Positions 31,766-43,131 of a stretch of DNA of 64,000 nucleotides are shown in pieces. Both the position numbers and the translations under genes were made by a program. The DNA is taken from assembly GCF_964656455.1 (NCBI RefSeq), contig NC_135724.1, forward strand, positions 15,142,919 to 15,206,918, written 5' to 3'. A model generated the notes under the pieces. The model saw only the letters and a list, made by a program, of their open reading frames with translations. It was not told the DNA's origin and ran no database searches. Position 1 is the stretch's first letter; the number at the start of each line of letters is the position of its first letter. The stretch is from Halichoerus grypus (lineage: Eukaryota; Chordata; Mammalia; Carnivora; Phocidae).

Positions 31766-32794
31766 CTGATTTTTGTTAAGACCATGTAATCCCCCAAATT
31801 CAATCCCACCCATTCCGAACAGCCTGGAGAGTGAGAGGGGGCAGTTTGTCTTTTTCTGAATGTTAGTTTGACAATAAGTGCATTCATGAAATTCGCATTT
31901 TTTTATAACCATTTGCTCAGACCGTCCTCCCCTCGGGACTATAAATTAGGAAGCAAAAGAACAAGGTCATCTTAAACGGGAAAAAATTTTACAAGAAATC
32001 AGTTGCAGTTGCTAAGGAGCAAGAGACCAATACCTTTTTAGCTGTTAATGCAAATTCCCCACACAATGGATGTTCACTATAATGGCCTCCTTCCATCTCA
32101 ATATGATATTCATTAAAGTGTTTTAATAGGTTATAGAAAATTTTGAAGAAGGCTTTATATAGAAAGTTAAATTTAGAGTGGATTTTTGGGAGGGTTCTTT
32201 TTAAGTCATTGTTGGCATTTCATTGTTGTTTTCTTCATTAGCAAGGTCATTTACCTGAAAATGGGATCCTGCACACTAATGGCTTGTTTGTCCCTGTTGC
32301 TTGTCTCCTGCTCCAAATCCCCCTCCACCGTGTGAGAATTCAGTGTGTCATAGAGAGGTTGATGCTCTCAAATGCCTCTTCTCACAGAAGAAGGCACAAA
32401 AAAAGCATGTGAGATGAGAGGCAAATGAAGAAGGTGTGGACTTGATTATTTTATGTTTCAAGAAAACTTTGGATATCCCACTATGGTTTTTTCTACACAG
32501 TTTAGAATTCTAAAGGCAGAAGAGGACTGTAAATTTCACAGAGCTGAATATTGTTTTGATTACTATTACTCTATGAGGAATGAAATTTCGTTGAAACATT
32601 AGTGAGCTTAAAATCAAAAGACTTGAAGCATTGAGAGAATTAAGTATTTAGATTTTCTTTATTTTTTAATTTTGAAAGGTGTCCTATGTACGTGTATCTC
32701 CTCCATCCCTCTGGCCCCTCCCCTTCTTATTCACCAGCCCTAAAATACCTCCCTCCCTTCACCATCCCCGCACACACACCCAAAGAAAGCATGC
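31766..32794. other. Unassigned non-coding sequence
   Basis: No repeat or gene is recognised. A pyrimidine-rich stretch at 32690-32770 gives an 88-codon plus-strand frame (32679-32945) with no domain. Confidence 0.5.
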
Positions 32795-32870
32795 CAAGTT
32801 GGTTTTGCCATTAACCAGGTTGGGGACTTTAGCAAAGCTCTTTACCTTTTTGAGATTTCGGCTGCAAAAA
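32795..32870 (+). repeat. Possible MIR fragment, plus strand
   Basis: 'ttttgccattaaccaggttggggactttagcaaagctctttacctttttgag' resembles the MIR core. Confidence 0.6.
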
Positions 32871-33893
32871 TATGTTGGTGGAGACGTGTGTTCATCATGC
32901 TATCTCTCAAATCTTCCGCTTTGCCGTTCTAAGATTCTTATTTAACTTGGCTTTGTTTGAACAGAGAATCAGACAATACAGCTTCCCTGTCGTTTCTCCT
33001 CCTTTTTAACTTATTCTGCACACACTGTGCATGTCCCCAGACTAGGCACTATGTAGACAGTTGAATCAATGAAGAGAATTCCCTGCTTATGATAAAAAAT
33101 ACACCTTGCGATACAAGGTAGAAAGCAGTAGTGACCAGAGCTCAGAACTGCAGGGAGATTTGATCACATGGAAGAGCCAAGTTATTTTTAAAATCATAGA
33201 TCCTTATTACTATCATGTACCTTATTAGTAAATGGGATTGGCTCTGCTGTAGGTATTTATGATCTCATGTATGTCTGCTATCATTCAGTAATGGCTGGCC
33301 TTAACTAATGGGAGGACTGCATTTCCCAAATGATTTTACCTTTCAATATGTAAGTTTCTTGAAGATCCCCCCCCATTCCACCTATTTTATATTTATAATT
33401 GCTGACCGTTCTATATGTATAAAAATAAAATGATAAAAATTATGTATCTTAATACAGCTTATCATTTTGTTTCTTCATTATGTGTCCATTTAATTCATAA
33501 AATTTTGAATGCTATAATTGCAATAAACTCTTAATAAAATATATATGGTTTAAGGGATTATTGCAATTAAATATATATATATGAATAATTCAGCTTCCTG
33601 TTTAAAAAGTAATTTGGGCTTTTAGAAAAATCTAAGATCTACATTGCTACTAATAATTTAGGATTCAAATTTTAACATAATCTGTATGAAAGTAAGTTAT
33701 GTTTGTAGAATGAGCACATACATCAATACAGTTCAGTGATTTTCACAAAAAGGGAATATTTGATAAATGTTATTTTTTAAAAATCATTTCATGTTATAAT
33801 TGGAACTTCATTAAAGTTTTCCCTCACATTGACCTTTAACATGAACAGTTGTCTTCTGATTAGTTCAAACATTTATATTTTATTTACTCAAAA
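32871..33893. other. Unassigned AT-rich sequence
   Basis: Nothing recognised. AT-alternating tracts lie near 33538-33548 and 33570-33582. Confidence 0.5.
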
Positions 33894-33909
33894 CAGGAGG
33901 ACAAATGAG

Positions 33910-34024
33910 GGGGCACCTGGCTGGCTCATTTGGTAGAGCGTGCAACCCTTGATCTCAGGGTCATGAGTTCAAGCCCCATGTTGGGCGTGGAGCCTACCTA
34001 AAAAAAAACAACAAAACAAAAAAC
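33910..34024 (+). mobile_element. Can-SINE, short form, plus strand
   Basis: It is only the tRNA-like head: GGGGCACCTGGCTGGCTCAT, 'ggtagagcgtgcaacccttg' (A-box-like), 'gggtcatgagttcaagcccc' (B-box-like), then an A/C-rich tail. There is no TC-rich middle. The direct repeats AGGAGGACAAATGAG (33895-33909) and CAGCAGGGCAAGTGAG (34026-34041) are approximate. Confidence 0.92.
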
Positions 34025-34219
34025 CCAGCAGGGCAAGTGAGATCTTTTTTGGAGGAAAGGAAGGACAGGGTTACCGATCTAGTAGCTTCTTATTAGAGGA
34101 ATGGGATTTTCTTCATAATTAATATGTGAGAAAAGAACTTTCTGACAATGTTCGTGTCACTGTCACTGGATAGTCATGTAACGCTCATCCGTCATAAACA
34201 TTGTTCTTTGAGCTTCTGC

Positions 34220-34900
34220 CCCTGCTTCCCCTCCCTTTCTTCCTTTCACTCCTCTTCTGTCTACATTCTTCCCTGGGAGATCTCATGATTGGGTCCCTCT
34301 GTTTGCAGTTTTAACTGCATACATCCTTCAAGCATCACATCTCTGCAATCTGTTCTTCATATACCAGGGACTCTGTGTCCTGCATCCCAGCATTGATGTC
34401 TCACCCAGGATAATCAACAATCGCAAAATTGATGAGAACATGTCTCTCTAATAAGTGCATCATTTCTCCGAACCAAGACCACCCGGTACCAACAGTCATG
34501 AAGGTTTCAAACTGTAGTTTTATCATTGTCACATTGTTCCTCACTCCCCCCCCCCCTAAATTTTAACTGGCACGTTCACGTATGAAAGCATTTCCTCCTT
34601 TCATGGGTGTGCGCTCATTTATTCCACCAACCTATATTAATACAACTTCAGTGTACAGGATACAGCTTGCCTTGGTGCTTTAGAAAGGGAAACTATAAAT
34701 AAAGCATGGTTCTGTTGATTTTTCCCCCCTGTAATGTATATTATATTTGCTGCTATCTTATCAGGCTTATTATCACTTACCTAACTAAGATTACCTAGAT
34801 ATTTAATTACCTAAGCGTTTTACTCCTTTCAGTTTCTCCTCATCATTGCCAGAATTATCTTCCCAATGAATACCCCAAATCATGTCACTCCTTTGCTAAG
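34220..34900 (+). repeat. Possible very old L2 fragments, plus strand
   Basis: The best support is the end, 'ccccaaatcatgtcactcctttgctaag', which matches the L2 phrase ...ATCATGTCACTCCTCTGCTTAA. Earlier text is only loosely L2-like. A C run (34546-34556) lies inside. Confidence 0.45.
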
Positions 34901-36414
34901 AAGAAACGAAAAAACAACAACAAAAACAAAATAAAAACAATAAAAATCCCGAGGTAAACTTACTCCCTAAAATGGTGAGTAGGGATTTTCAGGGGCGTTG
35001 GTAGCTCCAGGCCGAAGGAATCAATGTGTAAGTTACCTTTATCATGAGATACTTTACACTCATCAAACTCCTTAAAAGTTGAGTTTTTAAAAATCACTTT
35101 AGCTCTCTTTTCTTATTTTCCCCAAATTAGTGAGGTTTATCTACATTTTTTAAAAACTGAAGGGTGTCTCCCCTTATTAATGAGAAACATGTTAGTTTGC
35201 TACCATGCAGGGAATGGAGGGAATTCAAAAAGCTGAATATTACAACAATGGCATTACGGTAGCAAAAGACTAGTGGAGTTCTATCCTAGTAAAAAAGACG
35301 AGGTCCTTGTTTGCAATGTGGGAGAGGACTTTCTGCTTCCTGTCGTCCCCTTTCCAAAGCCTCATGGCCCTTTGTCCAGAAAGCTGCTCCTAGGTAGAGG
35401 AAAACAAAATAAAATCTGCAATGCGTGTATCCATATAATAGATCCTGTGTTTGAGCCTGTTTTTGTTTTGTTTTGTTTTTCAATGATCCGTTGTGATGGT
35501 TTCCTCTGCCTGAAGAGTCCTTTCAATTTGAAGGCCGCTTTACTGTAACCACACCCCCCCCCACCTTTTTTCTTCCCTTTGGTTTGTAACACCTACAATG
35601 ATGACTAACATTTAGTAAACATTTAATGACCATTTCACAAAATAAAATTTGTCCCCTCATTTTTTACCTGTTTAAGTTGACGATGCATAAAAAAGCAAAT
35701 GGTAACACTTAAAGCAATGATCAGATATAAACTAATAAGACATAGCCTCACGTTCCCTGAAAGGCTGGTGACATTATACAAAAGATTACTTCTCTACAGA
35801 GATCCGGCTGCACAATGCTAGAAATTGCCTCTTGCTGTTCAGCATGTTTCCTGTCCTTCCTCTTTGGGTTTTATAGCTGGAGGCAGGTGGCTCATTACAG
35901 CTTGAAAAGAGCTTCTCCAAATTCAATTTCTGGGTTCTCTGCAGGAATAGGCTTTGTAGAGTCTTACTGTGCAGAGACGCATTTGTTTGTTTGTTTGTTT
36001 GTTTGTTTTTCTTTCTCCGTAGCCAATAGGAAACTCACTTAAATTGATTAGCAGTTAAAGTCAGGGTTATTGCAAACTGTTCTATAAGCAACACTTCATA
36101 TTCCAGAACCAATAGGTTGCTGTTTAATTTCTGCTAGTGGGTGGTGGGTTTTCACTTCTTCACAACTCCGATGACAGGAACTTTGCTGTGGAGAGTCAGA
36201 AGTAGGGTGAATTTTTGTGATCTTTAGAAGTGTTTTGAAGGAGAATTTATTACACTATGGCAACAAAATTTTATTACCTCTGACAACAAAATAAGTTTAT
36301 ATACATGTATATACACACAAGTATGTACATATAATATATACCCATAAATATTAAGAAAAAAGACTATGAAAAATAAAATGGCTGAGAAAAAACAAATTAT
36401 AAATCAAAGTAGGA
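34901..36414. other. Unassigned sequence with A-rich, C and TTTG tracts
   Basis: An A/C-rich run (34905-34945), a TTTTG repeat (about 35460-35478), a C run (35554-35562) and a (TTTG)n run (about 35982-36009) are present. A 91-codon plus-strand frame (35273-35548) and its antisense frames show no family signature. Confidence 0.5.
35982..36009. repeat. (TTTG)n microsatellite
   Basis: About six tandem GTTT units ending in a T run. Confidence 0.95.
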
Positions 36415-36515
36415 GTATTCCTCCCATTTTACAGACAATAAAAAAATATTTGCAGTGAGATAGAAAGGTTAAGTGTCTTATTCAAAACCATAAAACAAAT
36501 GAGTGATGTTTCTGA
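36415..36515 (-). repeat. MIR fragment, minus strand
   Basis: 'cctcccattttacagacaata', 'gagatagaaaggttaagtgtcttattcaaaaccata' match antisense MIR. Confidence 0.8.
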
Positions 36516-36832
36516 GAAGAAAAAAAAAATCTAGAATACTCCCAGCCCTGTTCTCTATCCTCTAATCCTGAAACTATATTTTCAGTTTTATCCTCTGTCT
36601 ACAATGCTTTCCTACTAGCCACTACCTTTGTCAGTGAAAAAGGCAGCTTTATCCCCTAGTCCTGTGATGTCTCATCTTCCACTATCACTGGACAACTATC
36701 TGCATAGAGACAGCGTGCAAGTCTTAATCAGGTGAGGCCATTTTACTTGGTTTTCCCAGACTGTTCTTATTTTCTTACAACTATCAATTAGTCTCATAGT
36801 CGTCAGGAATTTAGATCTTTAGTTTAATTTTT

Positions 36833-37030
36833 TTTTTTTTAAAGATTTTATTTATTTTTCAACAGAGAGACAGAGACAGCGAGAGAGGGAACACAAGCAG
36901 GGGGAGTGGGAGAGGGAGAAGCAGGCTTCCTGCTGAGCAGGGAGCCCGATGTGGGACTCGATCCCAGGACTCTGGGATCATGACCTGAGCTGAAGGCAGA
37001 CGCTTAACGACTGAGCCACCCAGGCGCCCC
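36833..37030 (-). mobile_element. Can-SINE, minus strand
   Basis: It has the AAAGATTTTATTTATTT tail, 'gcttcctgctgagcagggag' and a head ending GAGCCACCCAGGCGCCCC. Exact 17-bp TSD TCTTTAGTTTAATTTTT (36816-36832 and 37031-37047). Arctoid-type. Confidence 0.98.
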
Positions 37031-37441
37031 TCTTTAGTTTAATTTTTAATTAAAAGTTATCAAAGTATACTTTTTTAAAAGTAAATATACTTTTAAGTAT
37101 ATACAAAGTATATATGCTTTTAAAAAATAAAATAACAGAATCTATGATGAAAATAATTGATTCCTTCCTCTACCCCAAGACCTCAGAAAAAGCCCCTCTT
37201 AATGGCTTCCAGGCTGTTTTTCTTTTGGCTATCTTTATAATTCCAAATAAGGTGCTTATGTTGTCATTTCTTGATTTCTCTCTCTCTCTCTCTATTTTTT
37301 TTTTTACAAATGCCTTATAATAGATTGATACAGATTTATCATCCTTTCATATAGTGCACACACACACACTATGTCAGTATTTTTGGTTCTCTCTCAAGCT
37401 ATTTTGGTAACTTTAAATACCCTTAAGATAGTATCTCTGGA

Positions 37442-37640
37442 GGGGTACCTGGGTGGCTCAGTTGGTTAAGTGTCTGTCTTTGGCTCAGGTCATGATCTCA
37501 GGGTCCTGGGATCGATCCCCATGTGGGGCTCCCTGCTCAGCCAGGAGCCTGCTTCTCCCTCTCCCTCAGCCCCTCCCCTCGGTCATGCTCTCTTTCTCCC
37601 TGTCTCTCAAATAAATAAATAAAATCTTAAAAAAAAACCC
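37442..37640 (+). mobile_element. Can-SINE, plus strand
   Basis: GGGGTACCTGGGTGGCTCAG head, 'caggtcatgatctcagggtc', TC-rich middle, AATAAATAAATAAAATC tail. TSD ATAGTATCTCTGGA (37428-37441) against ATAGTATTTCTGGA (37641-37654). Confidence 0.98.
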
Positions 37641-37663
37641 ATAGTATTTCTGGATTATCAAGT

Positions 37664-37755
37664 TGTTAAGGGTTGAATTGTGTCCCCCACCTTCCCAAAT
37701 TCTGATGTTGAAGTTCTCATCTCAGAATGTGATTTTATTTGGAGATAGAGTCTTT
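37664..37755 (+). mobile_element. MaLR-type LTR, plus strand, part 1
   Basis: It begins TGTTAAGGGTTGAATTGTGT, then 'cccccaccttcccaaattctgatgttgaag' and 'cagaatgtgattttatttggagatag'. It is broken by a SINE. Its first bases lie about 10 bp beyond the TSD of the previous SINE. Confidence 0.9.
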
Positions 37756-37953
37756 TTTTTTTTTTAAGATTTTATTTATTTATTTGACAGAGAGAGAGAC
37801 AGTGAGAAAGGGAACACAAGCAGAGGGAGTGGGAGAGGGAGAAGCAGGCTTCCCGCTGAGCAGGGAGCCTGATGCGGGGCTCGATCCCAGGATCCCGGGA
37901 TCATGACGTGAGCCGAAGGCAGATGCTTAACAACTGAGCCACCCAGGCACCCC
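37756..37953 (-). mobile_element. Can-SINE, minus strand, inside the MaLR LTR
   Basis: T tail, 'gacagagagagagacagtg', GCTTCCCGCTGAGCAGGGAG, head ending GAGCCACCCAGGCACCCC. Exact TSD TGGAGATAGAGTCTTT (37740-37755 and 37954-37969). Arctoid-type. Confidence 0.98.
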
Positions 37954-37969
37954 TGGAGATAGAGTCTTT

Positions 37970-38291
37970 ACAGAGGTAATAATCAAGTTAGAGTGAGGTC
38001 ATTAGGGTGACCCTTAATCCAGTATGACTTGTGTCCTTTTAAGAAGAAATCTGAACACAGTGGCACTCACAGAAGACAATGCGAAGAGACAGAGAAAGAA
38101 GACCACCATCTATAAGCCAAGGAGAGAGACCAGAACAGATCCCTCCCTCACAGCCTTTAGAAGGAACCAACCCTGCCAGTACCTCCATCTCAAACTTTTA
38201 GCTTCCAGAACTGTTTATTCCAGACAGTAAATTTCTGTTGCAAGTTACCCAGTCCGAGGTACTTTGTCAGAGCAGCCCTGGGAAGCTAACA
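37970..38291 (+). mobile_element. MaLR-type LTR, plus strand, part 2
   Basis: 'acagaggtaataatcaagttagagtgaggtcattagggtg', 'ctccctcacagcctttagaaggaaccaaccctgccagtacc', 'cttccagaactg', 'gaggtactttgtcagagcagccctgggaagctaaca'. The ACA end closes a solo LTR. Neighbouring pentamers CAAGT and CGGGT could be a decayed 5-bp TSD. Confidence 0.92.
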
Positions 38292-40138
38292 CGGGTATAC
38301 AGTTCATTGTCTCTGGACCACACACCACCACCTCTCAGCTGAGTGCTGTCCCAATAGGACAGATGGGGGCCTTAGGTCACTGGCCTTAGGCTGAGTTGGA
38401 GCTCTTAGCCTCTGAAAGCAACTGATGCTCCTCCTTAAAAGTGAATCATTGGTTGTTGTTTAGTTTTGGGTTTTTTTTTTTTTTTTTTTGAGTTTATAAA
38501 AACTCTTCTTAAAGCAGTAAATGTCATTTAAAAGTCTTGAAAGTTCAGCACAAATCTGAGACTGAAAAAAATGCTCATTAATTTTGAGAGCATATGCTGT
38601 TATGATTTTCCAGCTTCTTTTCTATCTCCACACCTGGCCCCTTCTTTCCTCCAAATCACAATTCTAGGATAACACCACATACGGAAGACGATCTATTTCA
38701 GTTAGTCAAGGAGCCAATGAAGTATATAACACCATTACAAAACCCTCCAAGAGACATTTCCTTGAGGAAGAGAGCTGCTTCAGGTTCAAAGTAGTTATGG
38801 AAGCAATAAGCATGATGGGTAAATGAATAAGAGACTGAATGAAGGAAGAGTTACAGAAGGTTACAGATTTTTGTCTGTTCTTAAATAATTATGGCCTGAA
38901 GAAAACTACTCTATATAAGTATCTCTTTGCTCATTTATTACATAAGGATAACAGATTATTTCTTAAAAATTTTTAAGAATAAATATTTGAATTGTTTAAA
39001 TTGACTATAAATTGTTTGAAGCACTTCAGAGATCAGTTTACTATTCTAAAACATTAAAATATTTACTTGATAATGAAAATTTCAGAGGAAGTGCCACTAC
39101 TTATAATTTTCCCTAAGACAAAAACAAGATTACTCTGTCATATCACTGCTTGTATGTCCACAATACAAACTTTGAGAACTATTACTTGGCAAGTGTCTAA
39201 GAATAGAATGTTTCCATTTGACTTTTGGATTAGTTGAACAATATGCTATTTATTAAAGTATCCTATTTTGAAAATAAGTGTTCTTCTACAATAAGTTAAT
39301 GTGTTTCTCATTGAATTTGGTCATTTTGATTTAGTCCAGAAGCTCATCTCTTCCACTGAGATTAGGCAATAAGTGTTAGCTTCTTCCCCTTTCTCCCACA
39401 CCTTGAACACTGGTTTTATTGAAAAGTTTACTCAAATATATTTTTCTGCTTAACATACTGACTCAGTCTCTGAAATAATAATGGAAACATGGAAGATATT
39501 ATAAAGTAGAGAGAGACTTAAACACCTAATGTAGTTTATGAAATGTACCAAAAAAGAAATGTGTGTTATAAATAATAATGAAAACAAAATCTAGTGTTAA
39601 TCTAACCAGCTTTCCTCTCTAAAGTCTCCTAGAGTGCCCCTGGATTAGTTAGATCAAAACTGATCCTGTAGTTTAGTCCCGAAATAGAAATTCAGTTTGG
39701 ACATCCCTGCCTCCTGCTTTATCAAGAGAATGAAGATCATTGCACATGAACCTCGTCAACTCACTCCTTTCTAGTCCAGGTATTCCCTTATATTTACCAT
39801 TTCTGTTTCCTTTCAGACTCCTCTCCATCCTGTCATTGCCCGCCCCCCTCCCCACCCCTCCCTAAGAGTGGTGTAAGGATTATCCCCCACCCCCTACCCC
39901 CATCTGAAGAAGGACCACCCTCTCCCTGCAGGTTGACAAAGGACTATTTATTTCACTTCCAAGACAACATGGATGTTTTAAAGTCTGCTCTTGATACCAT
40001 TGTATCTCTGCCCCACCAGGACCTAAACCTTAATTATTTGCACTTTTATTTTTATTTCCAGTATCTCCTTCTCTGTGGTCTTCATCACCTCTCTACCCAA
40101 ATTTCAACCTTAAATGTAAATAAACAATAAAAAGAGCA
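38292..40138. other. Unassigned non-coding sequence
   Basis: A 19-bp T run lies at 38471-38489. C-rich text lies at 39840-39902. Parts of 39600-40130 read vaguely like an L2/CR1-type LINE, but I cannot place them. No coding signal is seen. Confidence 0.45.
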
Positions 40139-40142
40139 TCTC

Positions 40143-40231
<89 letters not shown>

Positions 40232-40240
40232 CTCTCTCTG
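40139..40240. repeat. Composite (CT)n-(CA)n microsatellite
   Basis: About 55 bp of CT with two CTTT interruptions runs directly into about 37 bp of CA with one CG change, then a short CT run. Confidence 0.98.
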
Positions 40241-40724
40241 CCATTCAAGCTTCTGGCCTCTTCTGGTTCTTCCAGCTCTCAGCACCTTGTGTCCTAAAAG
40301 AGCTAACTGGAAGTATTGCTCCCACGTCCTTGCAGACTTTGTCTTCTTCATGATCCCTATATTTGGTGGCCAATTTTGCAACTCTGCCTTCTCTCTTAAT
40401 AGCCAAATCAGGTACATGTTTCCTTAGTTCCCCTGCTCCTTAAAGTCTGAAGGATTTTACAGTGTTTCCCATGTGTTACTTCTTAAAACTTTACCTTCTT
40501 GGTGGATGTGGACTTCGTTAGGCCTAGATTTCTTGAGTCAGAACTTGCCCACGTGGTCACTAAAAATGTGTTATAAAAAGGAACTATTCCAATTGTTGTC
40601 AAATCCCTGAACAGGATTCTTTCACTCACATCTCTCACTATGCCCTTGCTCTCAAAGAGTTTTTAATTTTTGAGGGCCAGAAAAGACTGATGTTTTTTAA
40701 AAATGCCTTTTAAAATGCTGTCTA
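40241..40724. other. Unassigned non-coding sequence
   Basis: Nothing firmly recognised. The first bases, 'ccattcaagcttctg', recur in similar form at 41926-41941. Confidence 0.45.
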
Positions 40725-40778
40725 TTCATCCCTGATATCTGTAATGGTGCCTAGTAAATATTTATTGAATTGCATTAA
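40725..40778 (+). repeat. L2 3' tail, plus strand
   Basis: 'aatggtgcctagtaaatatttattgaattgc' matches the L2 terminus. Confidence 0.6.
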
Positions 40779-40844
40779 ATCACCTGACTTCAAGCTCTGA
40801 ATTAGGTGAAATCTGTACTCTAAAACTTTTTTCTATTTCTTTCT

Positions 40845-41085
40845 GTTTCAATTTTTGTAGTTTATATATTTCTAGGAATTTATCCGTTTCTTCCAGATTG
40901 TCCAACTTGCTGGCATATAATTTTTCATAATATTCTCTTATAATTATTTGTCATAATTATTTGTCACAACGACAAATTGTTTGTTGGTTGTTATTTCTCC
41001 TCTTTCCTTTGTGGTTTTATTTATTTGGGTACCTTCTTTTTTCCTTGTGATAAGTCTGGCTAGGGGGTTATCAATTTTATCAATA
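40845..41085 (-). mobile_element. L1 ORF2 segment, inverted 5' part
   Basis: 'caatttttgtagtttatatatttctaggaatttatcc', 'gtccaacttgctggcatataatttttcataatattctcttataatt' and 'ataagtctggctagggggttatcaattttat' are antisense L1 ORF2. At about 41085 it joins a sense-oriented L1 3' end without spacer, as expected of twin priming. Confidence 0.9.
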
Positions 41086-41240
41086 AATGGGTGATGGGTA
41101 TTAAGGAGGGCACTTGTTGTGATGAGCACCAGGTGTTTTATGTAAGTGATGACTCACTAAATTCTGTACCTGAAACTAATATTACACTGCATGTTAACTA
41201 ACTGGAATTTAAATAAAAACTTGAAAAAGAAAAAAAAATA
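41086..41240 (+). mobile_element. L1 3' end, sense part of an inverted L1
   Basis: 'gggtgatgggtattaaggag', 'ggcacttgttgtgatgagcacc', 'gtaagtgatgactcactaaattctgtacctg', 'tgcatgttaactaactggaatttaaataaa' and poly-A. It forms one insertion with 40845-41085. TSD is uncertain (TAAAACTTTTTT near 40820 against TAAACCTTCTTT near 41239). Confidence 0.93.
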
Positions 41241-41270
41241 AACCTTCTTTCAACTAAAAAAAAAAAATTA

Positions 41271-41455
41271 GGGGCACCTGGGTGGCTCAGTCGGTTAAGC
41301 ATCTGCCTTGGGCTCAGGTCATGATCCCAGGGTCCTGGGATCGAGCCCAGTGTCAGGCTGCCTGATCAGCAGGGAGTCTGCTTCTCTCTCTCCCTCTGCC
41401 TCTCCCCCCAGCTTGTGCTCTCTCTCTCTGTCTCAAATAAATAAATCAGTAAGTA
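41271..41455 (+). mobile_element. Can-SINE, plus strand
   Basis: GGGGCACCTGGGTGGCTCAG head, 'ggttaagcatctgccttggg', 'caggtcatgatcccagggtcctgggatcgagccc', TC-rich middle, AAATAAATAAATC tail. It lies next to the L1 A-rich end. A-rich flanks make the TSD unclear. Confidence 0.97.
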
Positions 41456-41904
41456 AGGAAATTTAAAAAATGCTTCCAATTATAAGTGAACTTTTGGGTA
41501 CCTTTACATCTCAGTATTTTCCTATTTTCTTTAAATTTATTTTGTGCTCATGTTCACATTAATTACAAGACCTCCACACCCCCTCCCAATAAAAATGAAT
41601 AAAAACAAAACATAATGTCATATAGAAGAAACATAAATGTAAGGTCTCGACAAGTCTTATCATATGCCTTTAATCATTTCTTCCAACCAAAGTTCATTTT
41701 ATAATTCTTTTGGAATCAGTTTCTCTGCTTATTTCCACTTACAGGGTGATTCAGATGAAGACCACTCTAAGGAAAGTAGAAATTCCTTGAACTCATAACC
41801 TTACTCTAAGTCTCACATTAAAACCTTAAAGTCATACCATCCATTAACAGCATTCTCAAAACCTGTCATTTCCCTTTCCTTTGTTGAACATTTAGATACT
41901 CTGC
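41456..41904. other. Unassigned non-coding sequence
   Basis: Nothing recognised. There is an A-rich run near 41588-41612. Confidence 0.5.
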
Positions 41905-42020
41905 TTACCCATTTTTAATGGCATTCAAGCTTCTGACTGTGTTCTGCCCTGCCCTTCCTGTCATCTTACCACGGGTTCCAATTCTTGATCCACATCCTTG
42001 CACTCCTGACTCCTCCACAT
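41905..42020 (+). repeat. Possible L2 fragment, plus strand
   Basis: 'tggcattcaagcttctgactgtgttctgccctgcccttcctgtcatctta' parallels the L2 phrase ...CATTCAAGGCTCTTCACAATCTGGCCC...CATCTC. It is weak. Confidence 0.45.
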
Positions 42021-43014
42021 TACTATTAGTAACGTTTGAAGATGGAGGTTGATTGCACTAGCCTAAGCTTACCTTTTGATATCTGAAGAGATGTCATAAC
42101 TCTGAATTCTCCCTGTTTCTCCCTTGAACACATTACCTCCCTTGCCACCTTCCACTAAATCGCTAGCTGCAGATACAGAGCTTCATACTAAGTTTGGAAA
42201 GTGAATATAGGTCACTAACACAGCAGGGCCATGGACTGCAATTTGTCCACCAGCCAGCCTCATTTCATGTTCTAATTTCAGTAAGAGGGTGCTGATTCTT
42301 TGCTACGTGGTAATTGCACCTACAGTACTAAAACCCTTCTACATGCCTGGAAAAGCGCACTCAACATCAACTTATAATCATCTCCTACCGTGCACTGCAA
42401 TAGCTTCTAGGAGCTTGCTGGCCTTGACCCTCAGAATGAATCCCTGGTTTCTTCTATTAGAGGTAGTTCTGCGCCTCCCAGAAGGCTGTTCTTGTCAGCG
42501 GGGGACCAGGCATAAGATGTACCAAGACTTTGGATCAGTATCCTGTTTTCACTCTAGGGCTCTTATGGAGAGGTGTCGTATGCTGCCTTTGGTAGTTTGG
42601 GAACTCTTTTTCACCGAAGGTTCAATTGAGTCATAAGAATATCAATGATAGAGATTGGAATCCTAAACTTAAATCCACTAATCTAAATAAAAATTTTATG
42701 TTAGTGCAAGATACTGGATCTTTTCTTCATGAGACAGAAAATTCAGAGTTGTTGCCTTTTCTTCCTCCTCTGTGTGTATTAGTACTGAGAAAAAAACACA
42801 CAGATAAAAGCCCACTTCTCTTTGTGTTGCAAACAAGATTGGGCAGCAATTCACCGTATGACTCAACTTGACGTTGCAAATGCTCAAACAGCTATGACTG
42901 CTCTTTTAAGTTTGAATACATATTCTGACTGCATGCTTGGATTGAAACAAATCACAAGCCAGGCCAATGTTTGCTTTCTCTTCTTTACTATTAATACTAT
43001 ATACTGTATATTCC
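42021..43014. other. Unassigned sequence with a 115-codon frame
   Basis: A plus-strand frame (42289-42636, 115 codons) has no recognised domain. A second frame (42822-43112) overlaps an L2. I see no exon or promoter context and call no gene. Confidence 0.5.
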
Positions 43015-43131
43015 CCTTCATTCAAAGACTAGGGGCAAGGATTTTGACTTCCCTGGGAGCAACTGTAGTTTCTGCCAAACCAATGCCCAGTAAATGTTTA
43101 TTGAATGAATGAATGAGTGAATGAATGAATG
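43015..43131 (+). repeat. L2 3' end with (GAAT)n, plus strand
   Basis: 'gactaggggcaaggattttgac' and 'aatgcccagtaaatgtttattgaatgaatgaatgagtgaatg' are the L2 terminus with its short tandem tail (43103-43131). Confidence 0.88.

Noticed and set aside
33910..34024. Possible tRNA gene (A-box-like and B-box-like motifs)
   Set aside because: The segment is the tRNA-derived head of a short Can-SINE with an A-rich tail. It does not fold as a functional tRNA by inspection.
39838..39902. GC-rich island as a promoter
   Set aside because: It is a C-rich run with almost no CpG, and it does not resemble a CpG island.
40139..40240. CRISPR-like array
   Set aside because: It is a dinucleotide microsatellite without spacers, and the host is a mammal.
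42289..42636. 115-codon plus-strand open frame
   Set aside because: Composition looks random, no domain is seen and nothing nearby suggests an exon.
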